The notes under the pieces: generated by a model
Databases searched by the model: none
Told to the model about the DNA's origin: nothing
What the model saw: the letters and a program-made list of their open reading frames with translations, nothing else
Translations under genes and position numbers: made by a program
Assembly (NCBI GenBank): GCA_945900455.1
Contig: CAMDJH010000019.1
Span: 1 to 40,137 of the forward strand
Direction of reading: 5' to 3'
Length of the DNA stretch: 40,137 nt
From: Akkermansia muciniphila
GTDB taxonomy: Bacteria > Verrucomicrobiota > Verrucomicrobiia > Limisphaerales > UBA9464
Shown here: one piece after another, positions 17,615-26,267 of the stretch
How positions within the stretch are numbered: the first letter of the stretch is position 1
Layout of the letters: every line of letters starts with the position of its first letter

Positions 17615-20212
17615 ATGTCTGCAAAAGTAACAATAACAGTGGGTGGTCAGACGATCACCATCGAAACCGGCAAGATTGCCAAACAAGCTGACGGAGCCGT
17701 AATGGTTCAACTCGGCGAAACCATCCTCCTCACCGCCGCCGTAGCCGCCTCGAAGGCGAAACCAGGCCAGGAATTTTTCCCCCTGACGGTCGACTATCGC
17801 GAACGGGCTGCTGCAGCTGGGAAATTTCCCGGCGGCTACTTCAAGAGAGAGGGCCGTCCGAGCGAGAAGGAGATTCTCACCAGCCGCCTGGGTGATCGGC
17901 CGATCCGCCCTCTATTCCCTAAGGGTTGGTATAATGAGGTCCAGGTTCAGAGCGTGTTGCTCAGTGCCGACGGCCAGAATGACCCCGACATTCTTTCCAT
18001 CCTCGGTGCCTCCGCCGCCCTGACTGTTTCGGACATTCCCTGGGATGGTCCCCTCGGAGCGGTTCGCGTAGGGCGCGTGGCCGGGCAGTTCGTGATCAAT
18101 CCGACGAACGAGCAGCGGTTAACCAGTGATCTCGATCTGATTTACGTTGGGAATCATCAGGATGTGGTGATGTACGAGGGGTCTGCGAAGGAAATCTCCG
18201 AAGAAGATTTCGTGGCTGCGCTCCGGTTCGCTCAGGCCGCGTGTCTTCCCATGATCGAGGCCCAAAAGGAACTCGCAGCCAAAGTTGGCCGTAAGAAGCG
18301 CGAAATCCAGGTTACGGTTGTCCCGGACGATATCCTGAAAGAAGCCAAGGGGCTGTCGGGCGAACGGATTCTGACCGCCCTGTTAACTCCTGGAAAATTA
18401 GCCCGTGAAAACGCCGCGAAAGCGGTGTTCACCGAGATCGGGGCGGCGCTGGTCGAAAAGTTTGGCCCGTCACGCGTCACCGAATTCGTCCTTAAAGACC
18501 TCCAGTACTACATCCAGAAGGAGGCCGTCCGCGGTCTGATTCTGAATTCCAAGAAGCGTCTCGATAGCCGCGGCTTCCGCGATGTTCGTCCCTTGCATAG
18601 CGAAGTCGGCATCCTGCCCCGCGCTCATGGATCTTCGCTTTTTCAGCGCGGAGAAACTCAGTCGGTGTGCACTGCCACGCTCGGCACCAGTGACGATGTT
18701 CAGGATTTTGACTCGTATACCGGCGGTCAGACGAAGAAGCAGTTCATCCTCCACTACAATTTCCCGAATTTTTCGGTGGGCGAAACCGGCCGTATCGCTG
18801 GGCCAGGTCGACGAGAAATCGGCCACGGTGCGCTCGCGGAACGTTCGGTCGAGGCGATGATTCCGCTGGCCGAGTATCCGTACGCGGTTCGGATCACTTC
18901 CGAAATAACGGAATCCAACGGTTCCAGCTCCATGGCGAGTGTTTGTGGTGCCACGCTGGCTCTGATGGATGCCGGCGTCCCCCTGATCCGTCCCGTCGCC
19001 GGTATTAGCATCGGGATTTGCACCGAGAGTGACCCGCAGGACAAGGTCATCCGCTACCAATTGCTGACCGATATTTTAGGTTGGGAAGACGCATTCTGCG
19101 ACATGGACTGCAAGATCGCCGGAACGGCGAATGGCATCACCGGTTTCCAGCTCGACCTAAAGCTTCCCGGCATTTCGCACCTCATCATGGCCGAGACGAT
19201 TGAGGAAGCTCGGGTGGCACGGCTCAAGATCCTCGAGCACATGCGGGGAATTCTCGCGGAGCCACGAGCTGACATCAGCAAGTACGCTCCGCGCATCATC
19301 ACGATGAAGATCAATCCCGAGAAGATCGGGGCGCTGATCGGGCCCGGCGGCAAGAATATCAAGCGCATCGTCGATGAGTCTGGTTGTGAGATTAACATCG
19401 AGGACGATGGCACGGTGAAGATCTTTTCTGTCTCTCCCGAAGGCATGGAGGTCGCGAAGCGAGAGATCGAGGGAATCAGTGCCGAAATTGAGATTAACAA
19501 GGTCTATAAGGGCCGGGTCGTTACCATCAAGGAATTTGGTGCCTTTGTAGAAGTGTTTCCGGGTCAGGATGGACTCGTCCATGTGAGCGAACTGTCGGCC
19601 AAACGAGTGAACCGCGTCGAGGACGTGGTCAAGATGGGCGACGACATTTGGGTGAAGTGCATCGGTGTTGACGAAAAAGGGCGAGTTAAACTCAGCCGCA
19701 AGGCGGCCATGGAGGAGCGCGGTGAATCGGTGGCGGCCGCAGCGGATCAGGCGGGTGAACCGCGGGGAAATGACGTTCGAGAACCGCGGGAACCTGCCCG
19801 CACCGATCGCCCGGAACCTCGGAGTGACCGGGGGGGTGGTGACCGGGGTGGACGAGGAGGAGATCGTGGGGGCGATCGCGGACAGCGTCCCGCGCGTGGC
19901 GGAGGCCGGGACAGTCGTTCCGAGACCGAGAACCCGGCGGAGGGCGTCGAGATCGGCAAAATCCACCGAGGTAAAGTTGTTTCGATCAAGGAGTTCGGCT
20001 GTTTTGTCGAATTCCTCCCCGGCAAGGAAGGATTGTGTCACGTCAGTGAACTCGCAAATTTCCGGGTGAAACAGGTCACCGATATCGTCCAGGAAGGCGA
20101 TGAGATCTGGGTCAAAGTTCTGGGGGTGGACGAGAAGAATCGCATCCGCCTTTCGCGGAAGGCGGCGATGGAAGATCGGGACAAGGCGCAGTCGGCCTCC
20201 CCGGCTCCCTGA
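17615..20212 (+). CDS. pnp: Polyribonucleotide nucleotidyltransferase with two S1 domains
   Basis: PNPase degrades RNA 3' to 5' by phosphorolysis. The protein has 865 residues, against about 700 in most bacteria. The order is RNase PH domain, helical linker, second RNase PH domain, KH domain with I-G-P-G-G-K-N-I-K (around residue 575) and an S1 domain at about 627-697. An RG-rich low-complexity linker (about 705-775: R-G-G-G-D-R-G-G-R-G-G-D-R-G-G) and a second S1 domain at about 779-850 follow. The two S1 copies are clearly related: both contain G-R/K-V-V-x-I-K-E-F-G-x-F-V-E and end in L-S-R-K-A-A-M-E. So the tail arose by internal duplication. The start is the ATG at 17615. A strong terminator follows the stop. 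Confidence 0.96.
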   Translation: MSAKVTITVGGQTITIETGKIAKQADGAVMVQLGETILLTAAVAASKAKPGQEFFPLTVDYRERAAAAGKFPGGYFKREGRPSEKEILTSRLGDRPIRPLFPKGWYNEVQVQSVLLSADGQNDPDILSILGASAALTVSDIPWDGPLGAVRVGRVAGQFVINPTNEQRLTSDLDLIYVGNHQDVVMYEGSAKEISEEDFVAALRFAQAACLPMIEAQKELAAKVGRKKREIQVTVVPDDILKEAKGLSGERILTALLTPGKLARENAAKAVFTEIGAALVEKFGPSRVTEFVLKDLQYYIQKEAVRGLILNSKKRLDSRGFRDVRPLHSEVGILPRAHGSSLFQRGETQSVCTATLGTSDDVQDFDSYTGGQTKKQFILHYNFPNFSVGETGRIAGPGRREIGHGALAERSVEAMIPLAEYPYAVRITSEITESNGSSSMASVCGATLALMDAGVPLIRPVAGISIGICTESDPQDKVIRYQLLTDILGWEDAFCDMDCKIAGTANGITGFQLDLKLPGISHLIMAETIEEARVARLKILEHMRGILAEPRADISKYAPRIITMKINPEKIGALIGPGGKNIKRIVDESGCEINIEDDGTVKIFSVSPEGMEVAKREIEGISAEIEINKVYKGRVVTIKEFGAFVEVFPGQDGLVHVSELSAKRVNRVEDVVKMGDDIWVKCIGVDEKGRVKLSRKAAMEERGESVAAAADQAGEPRGNDVREPREPARTDRPEPRSDRGGGDRGGRGGDRGGDRGQRPARGGGRDSRSETENPAEGVEIGKIHRGKVVSIKEFGCFVEFLPGKEGLCHVSELANFRVKQVTDIVQEGDEIWVKVLGVDEKNRIRLSRKAAMEDRDKAQSASPAP

Positions 20213-20241
20213 GTCGCAAGTTGGATTCTATTCTGAGTTTT

Positions 20242-20270
20242 AAGGCGAGCCCTACGGGCTCGCCTTTTTC
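20242..20270 (+). terminator. Intrinsic terminator after pnp
   Basis: An 11-bp stem, aaggcgagccc with gggctcgcctt, closes on the three-base loop tac (20253-20255) and runs into tttttctttttc. This is the strongest terminator in the window and ends the rpsO-pnp unit. Confidence 0.92.
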
Positions 20271-20306
20271 TTTTTCCTTTTGGGGGCTATAGGCGAGAAT
20301 GGGGGC

Positions 20307-21377
20307 ATGCGGCCTGAGTCTCTTCAGTTTCTGAAATCCCTTGTCAACACACCGAGTCCGACGGGCCATGAAGCCCGCGGGCTTAAACTTTGGCGGGAAT
20401 ATGTCCAACCGTTTGCCGGGGAGACTTTTTCGGACGCCTACGGGAACACGGTGGCGGTGTTGAATAAAGGAGGAAGCCCACGCGTGATGTTGGCAGCCCA
20501 CGCGGATGAGATCGCGATGACCGTGAACTTCATCACGCCGGAAGGTTTTGTGCATGTGCGGCGGACGGGGGGGGTGGATCCCGCCATTACTAAGGCGCAG
20601 CGCGTGACGATTCATTCGCAGAGTGGCCCGGTCAAAGGCGTGGTGGGCAATGTGGCCATTCACCTGACCAAAGCGGATACGGATCCAAAGCCTCCCAAAA
20701 TCCACGAACTGTTTATCGACATCGGCGTGGCGAGCAAACGAGATGCGCTCAAGCTGCTGCGAATTGGCGATCCGGTCACACTCAGCGATGAGTTTGAGTT
20801 CCTGCGGAACGATCTGGCGGTGGCCCGGGCGTTCGACAACCGCGCCGGAACGTGGGCAGTCGCCGAGGCGTTGCGCATGCTCAAAGCCGGTGAGAAAAAG
20901 CTGGATTGCGAGGTTTGTGCCGTCGCCAATATTCAGGAGGAGGTAGGGCTGTTTGGAGCGCGGCAGATCGCGTATTCCCTGAAGCCGGATGTCGCCATCG
21001 TCGTCGACGTCACGCATGCTACGGATTGTCCCACGATCGATCAGCGTCAACACGGGGAAATAAAGCTGGGAGGAGGTCCGGCCTTGACCCGGGGTGGCCC
21101 GAATCATCACGAAGTGGTCTCCCGCATCGAGCAGGTCGCGGCCCGGAAGCGGATCGCCCTTCAGTACGAAGCCATGAGCAACAGCAGTGGCACGGACACC
21201 GACGCGATCTTCTGGACCCGCGGTGGCATTCCCAGTGCCCTGATCAGTCTGCCATTGCGATATATGCATTCGCCCGTCGAGGTGGTGAGCCTCAAAGATC
21301 TTGAAGTGATTCCCGAATTACTGGCCGGGTTTGCTCAATCGATTCACAAGGGCGAGGAATTCAAAATCCAAATATGA
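20307..21377 (+). CDS. M42 family metallo-aminopeptidase
   Basis: This is a cytoplasmic two-metal peptidase of the FrvX/PepA/deblocking type that removes N-terminal residues from peptides. The ATG at 20307 gives 356 residues (M-R-P-E-S-L-Q-F-L); the upstream in-frame TTG at 20280 lies in the terminator tail. Family motifs are T-P-S-P-T-G-H-E at the N-terminus, the metal His and Asp in A-A-H-A-D-E, the bridging Asp in A-F-D-N-R-A-G, and the Glu pair in Q-E-E-V-G-L-F-G-A. The Asp in V-D-V-T-H-A-T-D and the final metal His in M-H-S-P-V-E-V complete the set, so all metal ligands appear present. Its stop overlaps the next start (ATGA), which suggests translational coupling. Confidence 0.92.
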   Translation: MRPESLQFLKSLVNTPSPTGHEARGLKLWREYVQPFAGETFSDAYGNTVAVLNKGGSPRVMLAAHADEIAMTVNFITPEGFVHVRRTGGVDPAITKAQRVTIHSQSGPVKGVVGNVAIHLTKADTDPKPPKIHELFIDIGVASKRDALKLLRIGDPVTLSDEFEFLRNDLAVARAFDNRAGTWAVAEALRMLKAGEKKLDCEVCAVANIQEEVGLFGARQIAYSLKPDVAIVVDVTHATDCPTIDQRQHGEIKLGGGPALTRGGPNHHEVVSRIEQVAARKRIALQYEAMSNSSGTDTDAIFWTRGGIPSALISLPLRYMHSPVEVVSLKDLEVIPELLAGFAQSIHKGEEFKIQI

Positions 21378-21751
21378 AATTCATCCGCAAGCTTCATCTA
21401 TACCTGGGAGTTTTCTTCGCTCCGTTGCTCTTGTTCTATATCGGGTCTGGCTTGTACCAGACGGTGAATCCGGCGCGACTCAAATCGCCGGCCGAGGCCG
21501 AGTCGCTCGTTCAGAAATTCCGTGTCGTGCACACGGATCAGATATACCCGGGCGGCGGCGACGTCCGGCGGCAATCTCCGAAAGGCTTCCAAGCCCTCGT
21601 GATGGCGATGTCCCTGGCCATGATCGTGTCCACGCTGCTAGGCTTGGTTTTGGCGTTCAAATTCACGCGGCAGCGATGGCCCGTGTGGCTGGCACTCCTC
21701 CTGGGAACGTCGGCACCCATCCTGATGCTGTGGCTGGGGCAGCGGCGGTGA
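21374..21751 (+). CDS. Small membrane protein resembling a minimal PepSY-type domain protein
   Basis: The 125-residue protein starts with M-K-F-I-R-K-L-H-L-Y-L-G, the short His-bearing helix typical of PepSY-associated membrane proteins. It has an N-terminal membrane helix, a periplasmic loop of about 45 residues, and two more hydrophobic helices (around 75-97 and 102-120). It lacks the large PepSY loops of full iron-reductase-like members, so the relation is only suggestive. Translation is coupled to the M42 peptidase gene by a 4-nt overlap. It ends 10 bp from the end of the opposite-strand RDD gene. Confidence 0.65.
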   Translation: MKFIRKLHLYLGVFFAPLLLFYIGSGLYQTVNPARLKSPAEAESLVQKFRVVHTDQIYPGGGDVRRQSPKGFQALVMAMSLAMIVSTLLGLVLAFKFTRQRWPVWLALLLGTSAPILMLWLGQRR

Positions 21752-21761
21752 TTTTAACCCG

Positions 21762-22466
21762 TCATCCGGCTGAAACCGGCTCCCGCCGTATCACCCGGGT
21801 GTTTGCGAGCAGATCGTGCAGGGCGCGCTTCTCCGGGTGTGGAATGATCATTAGATATCCCAACCCCAAGATTAAGAAGCTCAGCAGTTCGCCACCATAC
21901 CGCGCGAGAGCCCGCCGGTAGTTAAGAGCCGAACCGTCGGCATTTACGACGCGGATTCCAAAAAGACGTTTGCCGGGCGTTGATCCGGTGTGGCCGTGAA
22001 AGCCCACATAATAGAGCACGCTCACCACGGAATAAATCCCTGTTACGAGCAGCATTAACGGGCCGGCCCGTTGATAAAATTCCAGCATTCGCGCGACATC
22101 TGTCCCAAGGACCGCGGGATCGGCCCCTTCCAACAGGATGCGCAGTTGAGGCGCGAATGGCATACACAAGATGGACGAAGCCATGTTCACGATCAGAAAA
22201 TCGAGGCAATACGCCGCTAGGCGAAGCAGGAAACCTGCTGGAACCGACCGGACTTCAGACACGGTCGGCATCACCGGGGGCGCGGAGGGAAGATCCCACC
22301 GGAGCTCCTCGCACTGCCCTGCCTTGCGCCACCGGGCATCGTCGGAATTCCAAATTAAGGTTTGTCCGTTGACACGGCCATCCACAATCCAACTGCGGAG
22401 TTCTTCGAGGGTGGCGGGACCGTATTCCTGTCCGTCGCCACCAATGAGCTTGTAAGCTGTGGGCAT
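21762..22466 (-). CDS. GYF_2 and RDD domain membrane protein
   Basis: The ATG at 22466 (M-P-T-A-Y-K-L) gives 234 residues; the frame is open further upstream, but that part covers a REP-like repeat and is not protein-like. Residues 1-60 form a GYF_2 domain (Y-G-P-A-T-L-E-E-L-R-S-W, then W-R-K-A-G). Residues about 80-225 form an RDD domain with three membrane helices: R-L-A-A-Y-C-L-D-F-L-I at the first helix, G-S-T-P-G-K-R-L-F-G-I-R-V-V between helices, and K-R-A-L-H-D-L-L-A-N-T near the end. RDD proteins include transporters and proteins of unknown role; no substrate can be named. GYF_2 domains bind proline-rich peptides in related proteins (family knowledge). Confidence 0.88.
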   Translation of the reverse strand: MPTAYKLIGGDGQEYGPATLEELRSWIVDGRVNGQTLIWNSDDARWRKAGQCEELRWDLPSAPPVMPTVSEVRSVPAGFLLRLAAYCLDFLIVNMASSILCMPFAPQLRILLEGADPAVLGTDVARMLEFYQRAGPLMLLVTGIYSVVSVLYYVGFHGHTGSTPGKRLFGIRVVNADGSALNYRRALARYGGELLSFLILGLGYLMIIPHPEKRALHDLLANTRVIRREPVSAG

Positions 22467-22557
22467 ATGACCTCTGAGACGATTGGGGTCCGCCGGTGTT
22501 CGAGCAAACGAATTTGAGGGAAATCCGACAGCCTGCTCGCGATGACCTCCCCCCCTC

Positions 22558-22582
22558 GCCGGCACGAATGCCGGTGCTCCCC
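22558..22582. repeat. REP-like palindrome, same family as the left-edge repeat
   Basis: The sequence gccggc-acgaat-gccggtgctcccc matches the copy at 32-55 in all positions of gccggc-N6-gccggYgctccc. It lies between the RDD gene and the protease gene on the minus strand. Two copies in a window suggest a family dispersed in the genome. Confidence 0.55.
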
Positions 22583-22593
22583 GGTTCATGGCG

Positions 22594-23985
22594 CTATTTA
22601 CCGCCCGGCGCAAACGGAAGGTTTTTCTTTAGATCCACTTCCACCATTTGCGGGGTCCAGCCGCGGCTGAGGAGGCCCGCCGAGATTCCGCTGACCGAGG
22701 CGGCTGCGGGCGATGTGCCGGTAATCAGCCAGCGCTGGCCATTCCATGTGACGACACTTCGGCCGGAGGCCATCAGGTCCGTGGTCGGAGCGAAATTAGC
22801 AAACGACGCCAGGACGCCCGGACCCTGACTGGCCGTCACGGAAATTCCCCAGGCAGAGCCGGCGGGGAAGCTCGGCTCCGCGGTGGGAGTGTTGCCGGCC
22901 GCGGAAATAAACATGCCACCTTTGTCGTGGATCTGGTGCATCAAGTTATCGAGCAGAGGACTGGGGTCGGGGGTGCCAAGACTCAGGTTGAAAGCGGTGG
23001 CGCCGCGCGCCCACGCCTCATTGATCCCGAGAGCAACATCGAAGGAGGTGGTCGTCTCGGCCGAATTAAAAACGTTAATTGGCAGAACACGCACCTTGGA
23101 TTCGCCTTCTTGCTGCGTGTACCCGAGGCCGTGCAGAAGGGTCAGCAACATTCCCGTTCCGTGGCTCAAGCTGCCATTTTCATCGACGGTGGCGGCGGAC
23201 TCAAGGTTCACCGAAGGCAGCACGAATCCGTCGTAAGGCGGTCCGACTTTCTGGATTCCGGTATCGATTAGAGCCACGACCAGTTGATCTTTGGGGGGCA
23301 CTCCTTTTGGTTTCAAGTTGAGCCCCGGAACGATTGCGTCGGTGGTTGCTTCGCCAAAATCCGGTCGATCGTAGCGAATGTTGTTTTCGATGCCCGCCAG
23401 GTCCCTATTCGATTTTAGCGCTTCTCGAGCCAAGTCTGCGGCGGCGTCGGAATCAAACTTCAGTCGATAGGTATTGAGACCGTCGGAGCGGCCAATAATT
23501 TTTCCACCGTACTGACGGGCGATGGCGTCAATTCGTGAGGGATCCCCCGGCTTGAGCGTGATCAGAAGCTCATCGGCGATTTTTCCGGCAGCCGGGACGA
23601 TTTCGGTGGCCTGGGTGGCGGACGTTCGATAGATCAGCAGTTGGGGAGGGGAATTGGATCGCGGGAGGACGGCGAAGTTGAGATCCCCGAGCAACCTGGG
23701 AAGGGCGTCGTTAGCGTCGAGCAGGCGGAATTTTGTCGCAATCCGCCGATCCGCACCCGGTTCGATGCGAACCTCCCAACCGGTGATGCGAGACAGGCGG
23801 GTGAGCGTCTTGGGCAGGGACCATCCATCGATATTGGCACTCAGCCGCTGAGTGCTCGCGTCCCAGGCTAGTCCGGGCGCGGTGACGATCGCGCCCGCTC
23901 GAACCACGCTCATGGGTGTGGCGAACGGGCCGGTCAATGCAAACAGAACGACGGGCAGGATCCAAGGATGTAACCGTCGGAACAT
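22594..23985 (-). CDS. Secreted subtilisin-like serine protease with N-terminal STN-like domain
   Basis: This is an exported S8 protease of 463 residues. A signal peptide covers about residues 1-30. Residues 38-122 resemble an STN domain (short domain of secretins and TonB receptors), with I-D-G-W-S-L-P-K-T-L-T-R-L-S-R-I-T-G-W and A-L-P-R-L-L-G-D-L. Residues 135-205 look like an inhibitor-type prodomain. The catalytic domain has Asp 241 (V-A-L-I-D-T-G), His 275 (S-H-G-T-G-M), oxyanion Asn 365 (A-A-G-N) and Ser 425 (G-T-S-P-A-A-A), so the triad is complete. It lies 54 nt downstream of the MsrP-like gene on the same strand. A fused STN and protease is unusual and suggests action at the outer membrane. 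Confidence 0.9.
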   Translation of the reverse strand: MFRRLHPWILPVVLFALTGPFATPMSVVRAGAIVTAPGLAWDASTQRLSANIDGWSLPKTLTRLSRITGWEVRIEPGADRRIATKFRLLDANDALPRLLGDLNFAVLPRSNSPPQLLIYRTSATQATEIVPAAGKIADELLITLKPGDPSRIDAIARQYGGKIIGRSDGLNTYRLKFDSDAAADLAREALKSNRDLAGIENNIRYDRPDFGEATTDAIVPGLNLKPKGVPPKDQLVVALIDTGIQKVGPPYDGFVLPSVNLESAATVDENGSLSHGTGMLLTLLHGLGYTQQEGESKVRVLPINVFNSAETTTSFDVALGINEAWARGATAFNLSLGTPDPSPLLDNLMHQIHDKGGMFISAAGNTPTAEPSFPAGSAWGISVTASQGPGVLASFANFAPTTDLMASGRSVVTWNGQRWLITGTSPAAASVSGISAGLLSRGWTPQMVEVDLKKNLPFAPGGK

Positions 23986-24039
23986 GATGAAGAAGCTAGC
24001 TGCGGATCCGGCGTTGGCGAGGGATGTTCAAACAGACTC

Positions 24040-25050
24040 CTAGGTCTTCTTGTACAATTTCGCGACGGCCTCGGCATACCCGTTGTAGGGCAGAGTTGGC
24101 ACGCGATCTCCCGTGTCGATCATTCGTTCGGTGGCCTGAGACCAACGGGGATGCGGAACGGTCGGATTCACATTCGATTCGAATGGATATTCGTCCGGGG
24201 CGAGCGTTTCCCAGAGGGTGGCCGGCTGCCGGGAGATCAATTCAATCTTCACCATGCTCTTGATACTCTTGTAGCCGTACTTCCACGGGACCACCAGACG
24301 GGCCGGCGCGCCATGTTGTTTGGGCAACGCTTTTCCGTAGATGCCCGTCGCGACTAGGGTCAAGGGATGCATCGCTTCCTCCATACGCAAGCCTTCGTTG
24401 TAAGGCAATGGATAGCCGTTGCTCACCAGCCGGGTGTAGGCGGGCATCTGGGCCGGGCGGGCGACGGTTTCGAACCGGACGAACTTGGCGTCGGACTTCG
24501 GCACAACCTTTTTTAGCAGCGTTGCGAGCGGAAAGCCGGTCCACGGCACGACCATTGCCCAGGCTTCGACGCAACGAAACCGATAGATCCGCTCTTCCAG
24601 TCCAAATTCGGCGATCAACTCATTGAGGTCCCCTTTCCACGGCTTTTCACAGAGTCCATAAATCTCGACCGGCCAGGGATTGATGACGAACCCATCGACG
24701 AGTCGGTGCACCTTGTCCTTCTGGGTGGAAAACTCGTAGTAATTGTTGTAAGTGGCGGCCGTTTTCTCGTCGCTGAGCTTCCATTTGGGATCGAAGTCCG
24801 GATTGCGGCGGGCTGGATATTTGCCCGCACCGGCAGCGGGAGCACCGGGTCCGCCCGCTGTGTTGGTGCCGGCCGCGGTCGGTGGTACAGCCGACTGGGA
24901 ATTTCCACAGCCGGCCCCGGCAAGAGCAAGAGTGCCGGCGGCACCGAAACCCAGATCGCGCAAGAAGCGGCGGCGGTTGTGATGGACGCTCTCGGGAGTT
25001 ACCGCGGATTCCGGAATGCGCCACGTTGGGGGAGCAAGGATATTGGCCAT
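24040..25050 (-). CDS. msrP: MsrP/YedY-like molybdenum-cofactor oxidoreductase, Tat-exported
   Basis: MsrP repairs oxidised methionine in periplasmic proteins with a molybdopterin cofactor. The ATG at 25050 gives 336 residues; upstream in-frame codons give no sensible leader. A Tat signal with R-R-R-F-L-R-D-L begins near residue 26 and ends in L-A-L-A-G-A-G-C (Cys 48), which also reads as a lipobox. A Gly/Ala/Pro linker follows. The oxidoreductase core has N-N-Y-Y-E-F and the molybdenum-ligand Cys 160 in F-R-C-V-E-A-W. V-V-P-W-K-Y-G-Y-K-S and T-V-P-H-P-R-W-S-Q-A-T-E-R also match YedY. The haem partner MsrQ is absent, so the electron source is unknown. The precise substrate is inferred from the family. 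Confidence 0.9.
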   Translation of the reverse strand: MANILAPPTWRIPESAVTPESVHHNRRRFLRDLGFGAAGTLALAGAGCGNSQSAVPPTAAGTNTAGGPGAPAAGAGKYPARRNPDFDPKWKLSDEKTAATYNNYYEFSTQKDKVHRLVDGFVINPWPVEIYGLCEKPWKGDLNELIAEFGLEERIYRFRCVEAWAMVVPWTGFPLATLLKKVVPKSDAKFVRFETVARPAQMPAYTRLVSNGYPLPYNEGLRMEEAMHPLTLVATGIYGKALPKQHGAPARLVVPWKYGYKSIKSMVKIELISRQPATLWETLAPDEYPFESNVNPTVPHPRWSQATERMIDTGDRVPTLPYNGYAEAVAKLYKKT

Positions 25051-25152
25051 GGCGGAAAGATGCGGGGCTTGGGGGAAAATTTCAACGGCAGGCTTCTTTG
25101 TCCCTGGAATACTATTGTTCTGTCCTGTCGTTCCGGGTAAGAAGGGATCCTC

Positions 25153-26169
25153 ATGTTTTCCCAGCGGCGTCATACTGGAAGGATTCCTCTCTTCTTAATG
25201 GGGATTCTTGCTGTCCTTGGGTCGGGTTGTCAGACTCACCGATCCCTCGGCGATCGTTCTTCGGTCGTCCCGGCCTCTTCGGGTGTGGCCTTGATCGCGA
25301 CCAACGGAGTTATTCGGGTCGAGATCGATGGACACCATTTCACCGACTATCGCTACCAAGATGTGACGCGCCCGTATTTCTACCCGATCTTTGGGCCAGG
25401 CGGGGTGCATATGACTCGCCGATGGCCGCAGGAGGAAGTGTCTGGTGAGGAGCGCGATCATCCTCATCATCATGGTCTTTGGTGGGCGCACGGAGAGGTC
25501 AACGGCGTCGATTTCTGGAGCGAAGGAGTCAAGGCCGGACGGACGGTCCATCAGGGTTTTTCGCAGTTGAAATCGGGAACCGATCATGGAGTGTTGACAA
25601 CCCGCAATGAATGGCGTGCGAAGGATGGCACGGTCGTGGCCACCGATGAACGGACAATGCGGTTCCATCGAACACCGGTGGATGCGCGGTTGATGGATTT
25701 TGAGATCACGGTGATTGCGTCACACGGCGACTTGATCCTGGGAGACACCAAGGAGGGGTCGATGTCCATCCGGGTGCCCGAGTCAATCCGCGTCAAGCAG
25801 CCGAAGGATCAGTCGGGTGCCGGGCATCTGGTCAGTTCCCGTGGCGAGAGCGGAGCGGCAGTCTGGGGAAAACGGGCCGAGTGGTGCGATTATTATGGAC
25901 CCATCGACGGCCGCACGGTTGGGATTTCGATGTTTGATCATCCGTCCAATCCACGTCATCCCACCTGGTGGCATGCGCGGGATTACGGGCTTTTTGCTGC
26001 CAACCCGTTCGGTTTGCATGACTTTGAGAAAAAGCCGAAGGGTGAGGGCGATCTCCGAATTCCGGCCGGCAAGAGCATCACGTTTCGGTATCGGTTCCTC
26101 TTCCACGGCGGTGATACGGAGCAAGGCAGAGTCGCCGAACAATGGGCTCGCTATCGAAAATCGCCCTGA
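25153..26169 (+). CDS. DUF6807 family lipoprotein (formerly labelled PmoA-like)
   Basis: The protein has 338 residues and starts M-F-S-Q-R-R with a hydrophobic segment and the lipobox A-V-L-G-S-G-C, so it is a likely lipoprotein. An aagg sequence upstream of the ATG can serve as ribosome binding site. The family block is clear: G-G-V-H-M-T-R-R-W-P, then E-R-D-H-P-H-H-H-G-L-W-W-A-H-G. Later come F-D-H-P-S-N-P-R-H-P-T-W-W-H and Y-R-F-L-F-H-G-G-D. This domain was once named methane oxygenase PmoA in databases, but it is common in Planctomycetota and Verrucomicrobiota beside sugar-acting enzymes. The next gene is a Gfo/Idh oxidoreductase, which supports a carbohydrate role (inference). Function is unproven. 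Confidence 0.85.
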   Translation: MFSQRRHTGRIPLFLMGILAVLGSGCQTHRSLGDRSSVVPASSGVALIATNGVIRVEIDGHHFTDYRYQDVTRPYFYPIFGPGGVHMTRRWPQEEVSGEERDHPHHHGLWWAHGEVNGVDFWSEGVKAGRTVHQGFSQLKSGTDHGVLTTRNEWRAKDGTVVATDERTMRFHRTPVDARLMDFEITVIASHGDLILGDTKEGSMSIRVPESIRVKQPKDQSGAGHLVSSRGESGAAVWGKRAEWCDYYGPIDGRTVGISMFDHPSNPRHPTWWHARDYGLFAANPFGLHDFEKKPKGEGDLRIPAGKSITFRYRFLFHGGDTEQGRVAEQWARYRKSP

Positions 26170-26267
26170 ACGGATTCGATCCACCCAACCCGATTAAGAA
26201 GTGAACCTGTCGAAGAATGCCGGTCTGATTATTTTCAATTGTTTCCCATAACCCTCGCGCGAATTCC

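Noticed and set aside
25153-26169. Annotation as methane oxygenase PmoA
   Set aside because: The database name is historical. The sequence has no membrane helices or copper-site pattern of particulate methane monooxygenase and is a DUF6807 lipoprotein.
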